From the NCBI GenBank assembly GCA_012514855.1, contig JAAYZL010000466.1, forward strand, positions 1-10,650: 10,650 nucleotides of DNA, read 5' to 3'. Of the stretch, positions 6,789 through 10,650 are shown one piece after another. The translations under genes and the position numbers were made by a program. Position 1 is the first letter of the stretch. The number at the start of each line of letters is the position of its first letter. Origin of the DNA: Clostridiales bacterium (GTDB lineage Bacteria > Bacillota_A > Clostridia > Christensenellales > Aristaeellaceae). The notes under the pieces are model-generated. The model was not told where the DNA came from. It saw nothing but the letters and a program-made list of their open reading frames with translations, and did not search any database.

Positions 6789-7661
6789 CTACACTTTCTC
6801 GCGCACGCCGCGGCCGAGTATGCCCGCGGGCTTGAACAGCAGCACGACGATCAGTATTCCGAACACGACGGCGTCGGCGAGCTTGGAGCTTATATAGCCC
6901 TTCGTCAGGCTCTCGGCCATGCCGATCAAAAGGCCGCCCAGCATCGCGCCCGGCATCGAGCCGATGCCGCCGAGCACCGCCGCGACGAACGCCTTGAGTC
7001 CGAGCATCGAGCCCATCGTCGGCTGAATCTGCGCGTAGCTTGAGCAGTAGAGCACCGCCGCAACCGCCGCGAGCGCCGAGCCCAGCGCGAAGGTGAACGA
7101 GATCGTGTTGTTGACGTTGACGCCCATCAGTTGCGCGGTGTCCTTGTCCTCGGAGACGGCGCGCATCGCCTTTCCGATCTTCGTGCGGCTGACGAGGATC
7201 GACAGCCCGATCATCAGAACCCCCGAGACCGCGACCGTCACGACCGTCACGTACGGCAGATCCTTTCCGCCGAACGGGATTCCGCCCGGGAACAGGTTCG
7301 TGAACATCCGGGGGTCCGCGCCGAACACGACCTGCGCGAGGTTCTGCAGCAGGAAGCTGATGCCGATCGCCGTAATCAGAAGCGAGATTCGGGCGGAATT
7401 CCGAAGCGGCTTGTAGGCGACCTTCTCGATGCCCATGCCCAAGAGCGCGCTGAACAGTATCGCAAGCGGAACCGCCGCCCACGCGGGCACGAAAAGGCGC
7501 ACCATCAGAAACCAGACCGCGTACGCGCCGATCATGATGATGTCTCCGTGCGCGAAGTTGATCAGCCGGACAATGCCGTACACCATGCTGTAGCCAAGCG
7601 CCACCAAAGCGTAAATCGACCCGATCTGCACGCCGTTGATCAGTTGGTACAGTACCGTCAT
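6789..7661 (-). CDS. livH: LivH-type permease of a branched-chain amino-acid ABC transporter
   Basis: A 290-aa polytopic permease. The N terminus LINGVQIGSIYALVALGY and the following INFAHGD (34-40) are diagnostic of LivH. Cytoplasmic coupling loop GKAMRAVSEDKDTAQLMG (163-180) and KAFVAAVLGGIGSMPGAMLG (223-242) follow, and it ends in FKPAGILGRG. The ATG at 7661 gives the usual family length and has GGGGA 8 bases upstream; a GTG at 7676 lacks a ribosome site. The stop codon is 9 bases from the livM ATG. It is separated from livK by 282 bases of hairpin-rich DNA, so its expression depends on read-through or on an unseen internal promoter. Confidence 0.94.
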   Translation of the reverse strand: MTVLYQLINGVQIGSIYALVALGYSMVYGIVRLINFAHGDIIMIGAYAVWFLMVRLFVPAWAAVPLAILFSALLGMGIEKVAYKPLRNSARISLLITAIGISFLLQNLAQVVFGADPRMFTNLFPGGIPFGGKDLPYVTVVTVAVSGVLMIGLSILVSRTKIGKAMRAVSEDKDTAQLMGVNVNNTISFTFALGSALAAVAAVLYCSSYAQIQPTMGSMLGLKAFVAAVLGGIGSMPGAMLGGLLIGMAESLTKGYISSKLADAVVFGILIVVLLFKPAGILGRGVREKV

Positions 7662-7745
7662 AAATCGTATCCCCACATTTCTATGGAATCGATGATTTAA
7701 TGGGATGGTGGGGCGCCGAGGCGATTTTTCGTCCCCACACGGAGC

Positions 7746-7790
7746 CGGCGGGAAGCCGTAGCGCAGCTACGGCGACCGGCGTTCCCGCCG
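7746..7790. repeat. Long compound palindrome, REP-like
   Basis: The outer arms CGGCGGGAA (7746-7754) and TTCCCGCCG (7782-7790) pair over 9 bp. Directly stacked inside, GCCGTAGC (7755-7762) and GCTACGGC (7766-7773) pair over 8 bp with a 3-base loop, leaving 8 unpaired bases on one side. No T run follows on either strand, so a simple terminator is unlikely. The form suits a repetitive extragenic palindrome or an mRNA-stabilising structure. Confidence 0.55.
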
Positions 7791-7839
7791 TTGAATAAAT
7801 CAGCGCTTCCAGTTTCTGCTCCCGCCCGAAAGCGCGCCG

Positions 7840-7869
7840 AAAAGCCCCGGGCTCCCGGTCGGGGCTTTT
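7840..7869 (-). terminator. Bidirectional-type terminator downstream of livK
   Basis: AAAAGCCCC (7840-7848) and GGGGCTTTT (7861-7869) form a 9-bp stem with a further G-C pair inside. The A4/T4 ends give a U tract on either strand, the form of an intrinsic terminator. It begins 75 bases after the livK stop. If active, it would stop many transcripts before livH. Confidence 0.65.
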
Positions 7870-7880
7870 GACAGAAACCC

Positions 7881-7915
7881 GTGCGGAGCGCGCGCTCAAC
7901 GCGCCCGCTCCGCAC
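7881..7915 (-). terminator. Strong hairpin immediately after livK, possible terminator or mRNA stabiliser
   Basis: GTGCGGAGCG (7881-7890) pairs with CGCTCCGCAC (7906-7915). After one C/C mismatch, GCGC pairs with GCGC (7892-7895/7901-7904) around a 5-base loop, giving 14 pairs. On the minus strand it is followed by GGGTTTCTGTC, a poor U tract. It lies 28 bases past the livK stop, suited to protecting the 3' end of livK mRNA. Confidence 0.55.
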
Positions 7916-7943
7916 GGCGACCCTTGGGTATGGCCCGCCCCAA

Positions 7944-9080
7944 TCAGTACTTCGTGAAGAAGTTGTACTTGCCATTCTCGATCTTGATGATCGCGACGTC
8001 CTTGACGGGGTTGTTGTTCTCGTCAAAGGTGATGTTGCCGGTCACGCCGTCGATGTTCGTGGCCTTGAGCGCCTCGACGACCGCCGCGTAGCTGTCCGTC
8101 CCGAGCGCGACGCCGGAAGCATCGACGTTCTTGAGCGCGTCGAACATGATCTTCGCCCCGTCGTACGCGAGCGCGGCCAGCGCGTTCGGAGTCTCGCCGT
8201 AAGCCGCCTCGTACGACGCGCGGAAGTTCACGACCGCCTCGCCGGTATCGTCGGCGGCATAGTGGTTCGGGAAGTACATGCCCTCGAACACGGAGTAGTC
8301 CGCGCCCTCGATCGACAGCACGCCGTCGGTTCCGTCGACGCCCAGGAACGTGGAGGCGATGCCGAGCTCACGGGACTGGGAGGCGATCAGGTAGCAGGTG
8401 TTGTAGTAGTCCGGGATGAACAGCACGTCGGGCGCCTTGCCCGCGATGTTCGTAAGCTGCGCCTTGAAGTCCACGTCGCTGGTGGCGTAGCCCTCGGTGG
8501 CGACGACCTCCATGCCGGCCTCCTCGGCGGCCGCGGTGAAGGACTCCATCAGGCCCGTCGAGTAGGCGTCCGCGGCGTTGTAGATGATCGCGGCGGTCTT
8601 GGCGGAGAGCTCAGCCGCGGCGAACTTCGCGATGGTGCCGCCCTGGAACGGGTCCTCGAAGCACGCGCGGAAGTAATTGTCGCCGTAGGTCGTCACGTCC
8701 GGGTGGGTGGCGGTCGGGGTCAGGCAGGGGATGCCGTCGGCGACGGAGGTCTCCGCGACGCCGAAGGTGGGGCCCGAGGTGACGGGGCCGATGATGGCCA
8801 CGACCTCATCCTCGTAGACGAGCTTGTTGTAGGCGTTCAGCGCCTCGACCGGGTCCCCCTTGTCGTCGTAGACAATCAGTTCGACGGGTTTGCCGTTGAC
8901 GCCGCCGGCGTCATTGAATTCAACGGTATACAGCTTCACGGCGTCGCGCACCGCAATTCCGTATACGCTGACGGCGCCGGTCTCGGGGGCGATGACGCCG
9001 ACCTTGACAGAATCTTCCGCGAGTGCAACCGCAGAGGCCAGCAGCGTGAGCGCAAGAACCAGAGCGAAAACCCGTTTCAT
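7944..9080 (-). CDS. livK: LivK-type branched-chain amino-acid substrate-binding protein
   Basis: A 378-aa extracytoplasmic binding protein that captures the substrate and delivers it to LivHM. Residues 1-21 form a signal peptide (MKRVFALVLALTLLASAVALA) with a type I site after A19-L20-A21. There is no cysteine lipobox. The mature part is a Peripla_BP_6 (Leu/Ile/Val-binding) fold: VKVGVIAPETG, the FNDAGGVNGKPVELIVYDD segment, the ligand loop IIGPVTSGPT (96-104), and the closing GNITFDENNNPVKDVAIIKI typical of the family. The ATG at 9080 has AAGGAG 9 bases upstream and a strong promoter. The exact ligand cannot be read from sequence. Confidence 0.95.
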   Translation of the reverse strand: MKRVFALVLALTLLASAVALAEDSVKVGVIAPETGAVSVYGIAVRDAVKLYTVEFNDAGGVNGKPVELIVYDDKGDPVEALNAYNKLVYEDEVVAIIGPVTSGPTFGVAETSVADGIPCLTPTATHPDVTTYGDNYFRACFEDPFQGGTIAKFAAAELSAKTAAIIYNAADAYSTGLMESFTAAAEEAGMEVVATEGYATSDVDFKAQLTNIAGKAPDVLFIPDYYNTCYLIASQSRELGIASTFLGVDGTDGVLSIEGADYSVFEGMYFPNHYAADDTGEAVVNFRASYEAAYGETPNALAALAYDGAKIMFDALKNVDASGVALGTDSYAAVVEALKATNIDGVTGNITFDENNNPVKDVAIIKIENGKYNFFTKY

Positions 9081-9089
9081 ATTTATCCA

Positions 9090-9158
9090 CTCCTTCGAAG
9101 AATTTCGGTCATCGTACCACCGTATGCCGCCCATGTCAATGACTTTTATGTAAATTTA
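9090..9158 (-). promoter_or_regulatory. Strong sigma-A/70 promoter and RBS of livK with an AT-rich upstream tract
   Basis: On the minus strand TTGACA (9139-9134), a 17-base spacer and TACGAT (9116-9111) form a near-consensus promoter. The -10 is also preceded by TGG, an extended -10. Directly upstream of the -35, positions 9140-9158 are AT-rich and include the palindrome TAAATTTA (9151-9158), like an UP element. Transcription would start near 9104. The ribosome site AAGGAG is at 9095-9090. Confidence 0.85.
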
Positions 9159-9478
9159 ACTGCACTACGCAAGTGTTATCACAACTTTCCCGGTTTTGAC
9201 GGCTTTTGAAGCGTCTGCGATCCGCCCTTGCGAAATCGTGAATCCTTTCCTGCATCCCCGCGCGCGTTTTGCATTTCGCGCCCCCTTCCAATTCCTGTCG
9301 GGCTTTCGGGGCGCTCTCCTCCCGCCTCCGCCGCGCGCCCCGGAACCGGCCTCGTTTGTATATCCATAATATTCATGAATTCCGCATGCATATTCATTCC
9401 CCGGGGGCGCATGATTTGCCCGCGCGCATCCCAAATTAAGGAGCGGACCCCAATATCCTTCCCGGAAGGAGCGCAAAT
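9159..9478. other. Divergent livK-ppa intergenic region
   Basis: There is no convincing gene in the roughly 320 bases between the livK promoter and ppa. The left part (9159-9240) holds an imperfect palindrome, GTGTTATCAC (9173-9182), that could be an operator for livK. The middle (9241-9350) is GC-rich without clear signals. The right part has AT-rich repeats (9365-9397) and the ppa ribosome site AAGGAG (9466-9471). Confidence 0.6.
9365..9397 (+). promoter_or_regulatory. Possible ppa -10 and repeated ATATTCAT motif
   Basis: CATAAT (9365-9370) matches the -10 consensus at five of six bases, but no -35 is found 16-18 bases upstream. Next to it ATATTCAT occurs twice, at 9369-9376 and 9390-9397, exactly 21 bases apart, and the first overlaps the palindrome ATTCATGAAT (9371-9380). 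The spacing of two helical turns suits a regulator binding one face of the DNA. It is a candidate only. Confidence 0.3.
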
Positions 9479-10012
9479 ATGGGCAACATCTGGCACGACA
9501 TCCGCCCGTCGAGGATTCGCCCGGACGCGTTCGTCGTCGTCGTCGAGATCGAGAAGGGCGGCAAGAAGAAGTACGAGCTGGACAAGGAGACGGGCCTTCT
9601 GATCCTCGACCGCATACTCTACACGTCGACGCACTACCCTTCGAACTACGGCTTCGTCCCGCGCACGCTCGCCGACGACGGCGACCCGCTGGACGCGCTC
9701 TTGATCTCGAGCGAGGTGCTCTTGCCGCTGTCGATCGTGCGCGCGTTCCCGATCGGCGCGATGACGATGCTCGACCAGGGCCGGCCCGACGAAAAGATAC
9801 TCTGCGTGTCGCCCGACGACCCGACCTACGCCGGCTACCGCGACATCGGCGAGCTGCCCACGCACATCTTCAGCGAGATGCAGCACTTTTTCAGCGTCTA
9901 CAAGACGCTCGAGGGGCTGCAGACGGTCATCGACGGCGAGCTCGGGGACGCCGCGGCCGCGAGGAAGATCGTCGAAAAGTGCATCCGCGCGTATGAAGAG
10001 GCGTTCGGATAG
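9479..10012 (+). CDS. ppa: Family I inorganic pyrophosphatase
   Basis: A 177-aa soluble cytoplasmic enzyme that hydrolyses pyrophosphate to two phosphates, pulling forward nucleic-acid synthesis and amino-acid activation. The signature DGDPLD (D67, D69, D72) is present. By alignment with the E. coli enzyme all active-site residues are kept: E23, K31, E33, R45, Y53, Y57, D99, D104, K106, Y141 and K142. The length is typical of bacterial family I enzymes. The ATG at 9479 has AAGGAG 7 bases upstream. It stands alone, divergent from livK and convergent with the mscS-like gene, with only four bases between the stop codons. No metal-binding CBS insertion or other fusion is seen. Confidence 0.97.
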   Translation: MGNIWHDIRPSRIRPDAFVVVVEIEKGGKKKYELDKETGLLILDRILYTSTHYPSNYGFVPRTLADDGDPLDALLISSEVLLPLSIVRAFPIGAMTMLDQGRPDEKILCVSPDDPTYAGYRDIGELPTHIFSEMQHFFSVYKTLEGLQTVIDGELGDAAAARKIVEKCIRAYEEAFG

Positions 10013-10016
10013 TCCG

Positions 10017-10650
10017 CTACGCCTTGGGCAGTTTGTCGACGTGCGGCATCCGGACGCCCTCGCGGTCGAAGCGCTCCTTGATCCGGCGGCGCAGCTCGCG
10101 CTCGATCCGCCAGTTCTCCTTGATCGCGCAGGACGAGAGCACGCGGATGATCATCGCGTCGACGTCGAACGAGATCACGCCGAGCACGTCCGGCGGCTCC
10201 GAAAGGCCGTCGATCTCCCGCCAGCAGTCCTCCATCTCGTCGCGCAGGATCGCCGTCAGGCGGTCGACCGACTCCTCGTAGGGACAGCGCACGTCGACGA
10301 CGGCCTTCTGATAGGCGCGCGTCATGTTGACGACTGTGCGGATGTCGCCGTTCGGGATCACATATTGGTTTCCCTTCGGGCTTCTGACCTTCGTCGTGCG
10401 GATCGCGATCGCCTCGACCTCGCCGGACAGCCCGTTGATCTCGACGACGTCGCCGACGACGATGCTGCCCTCCAAGAGTAGAAAGATGCCGGAAATCACG
10501 TCCTTGACGAACGTCTGCGCGCCGAAGCCCAGCGCGATGCCGCCGACGCCGGCGACCGCCATGAGGCTCGACACGTTGACGCCGAAGATGCTCAAAATCA
10601 CCGTGATGCACACGAAGTACATCGTGTACTCGAACACGCTCGTGATCATC
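10017..10650 (-). CDS. MscS-family mechanosensitive channel, N terminus beyond the window
   Basis: The visible 210-aa part starts in a transmembrane segment (about 1-20) and continues into the conserved TM3/pore region: VAGVGGIALGFGAQTFVKD, then ISGIFLLLEG. The middle beta domain follows (VGDVVEINGLSGEVEAI, RTTKVRSPKGN, VIPNGDI), then the alpha/beta vestibule domain, ending in MPHVDKLPKA. These are hallmarks of the small-conductance channel family, which releases solutes on hypo-osmotic shock. MscS proteins have at least one or two earlier helices, so the Met at the right edge is internal and the gene continues past 10650. The C terminus is of normal length for YkuT/MscS-like proteins. The gene is unlikely to be a specialised solute exporter, but that cannot be excluded. 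Confidence 0.93.
   Translation of the reverse strand, partial: MITSVFEYTMYFVCITVILSIFGVNVSSLMAVAGVGGIALGFGAQTFVKDVISGIFLLLEGSIVVGDVVEINGLSGEVEAIAIRTTKVRSPKGNQYVIPNGDIRTVVNMTRAYQKAVVDVRCPYEESVDRLTAILRDEMEDCWREIDGLSEPPDVLGVISFDVDAMIIRVLSSCAIKENWRIERELRRRIKERFDREGVRMPHVDKLPKA

Larger units (their letters stand above)
7662..7943 (-). other. Hairpin-rich livK-livH intergenic spacer
   Basis: These 282 bases carry no convincing gene. They hold three strong inverted repeats, listed separately (7746-7790, 7840-7869, 7881-7915), and a weaker GTGGGG/CCCCAC pair (7708-7713/7733-7738). No clear -35/-10 pair for livH was found on the minus strand. Such a spacer after the binding-protein gene is known in several ABC operons, where it lowers downstream expression relative to the binding protein; that role here is inferred. 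Confidence 0.6.

Noticed and set aside
7681..8026. Two overlapping minus-strand open frames (7681-7899 and 7697-8026) in the livK-livH spacer
   Set aside because: They run through the hairpins, and the longer one overlaps the livK 3' end. No ribosome site was identified. They probably arise from the palindromic, repeat-like DNA.
9172..9185. TTGTGATAACACTT (minus) as a CRP or CcpA site
   Set aside because: It fits neither TGTGA-N6-TCACA nor the cre consensus well enough to name a regulator.
9165..9476. 103-aa minus-strand open frame between ppa and livK
   Set aside because: Gly/Arg-rich without domains or ribosome site, and it overlaps the livK upstream region.
1..10650. CRISPR array, tRNA, rRNA, transposase or phage genes
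   Set aside because: No regularly spaced repeats, no tRNA-like folds with CCA ends and no matching protein motifs were seen.

Overview
The window is a GC-rich, gene-dense bacterial chromosome segment carrying ten protein genes. Several features suggest a GC-rich member of the Bacillota (Clostridia-like): strong AGGAGG-type ribosome binding sites, promoters of the extended -10 type (TGnTAnnAT), GTG starts, a clostridial-looking family I pyrophosphatase, and a cytoplasm-to-surface fusion of HMA, TauE/DsbD-like and cupredoxin domains next to an OmpR-type two-component system. One point is not typical of a monoderm: the branched-chain amino-acid binding protein has an ordinary signal peptide and no lipobox cysteine. 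The taxonomic placement is therefore tentative.

Layout. Positions 1-60 hold the tail of an upstream transcript with a clear rho-independent terminator. Positions 175-3759 (+) form a probable metal-handling cassette. It comprises a 491-aa HMA/TauE-like/cupredoxin membrane protein, a response regulator with its own near-consensus extended -10 promoter, and a sensor histidine kinase overlapping the regulator by 14 bases. A small membrane-anchored orphan (3821-4138, -) converges on this cassette, and its terminator hairpin lies inside the kinase 3' end.

Positions 4290-9080 (-) hold a complete branched-chain amino-acid ABC uptake system in the order livK-livH-livM-livG-livF. livHMGF are tightly coupled (end-to-start, ATGA overlap, 1-base gap). 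livK is separated from livH by 282 bases containing three strong hairpins, one of them a long palindrome resembling a dispersed repeat. livK has a textbook promoter (TTGACA, 17 bases, TACGAT, with an AT-rich upstream tract). The far right holds a family I inorganic pyrophosphatase gene (+) that converges, with only four bases between stop codons, on an MscS-type channel gene (-) cut by the window edge.

How the genes work together: the two-component system most likely senses a metal or envelope stress outside the cell and controls the HMA/TauE/cupredoxin protein. The liv genes make one high-affinity amino-acid importer, consistent with an amino-acid-using lifestyle. ppa and mscS are housekeeping functions. 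No phage, transposase, CRISPR, tRNA or rRNA was seen. The least ordinary elements are the metal cassette, the palindromic livK-livH spacer and the four-cysteine orphan.
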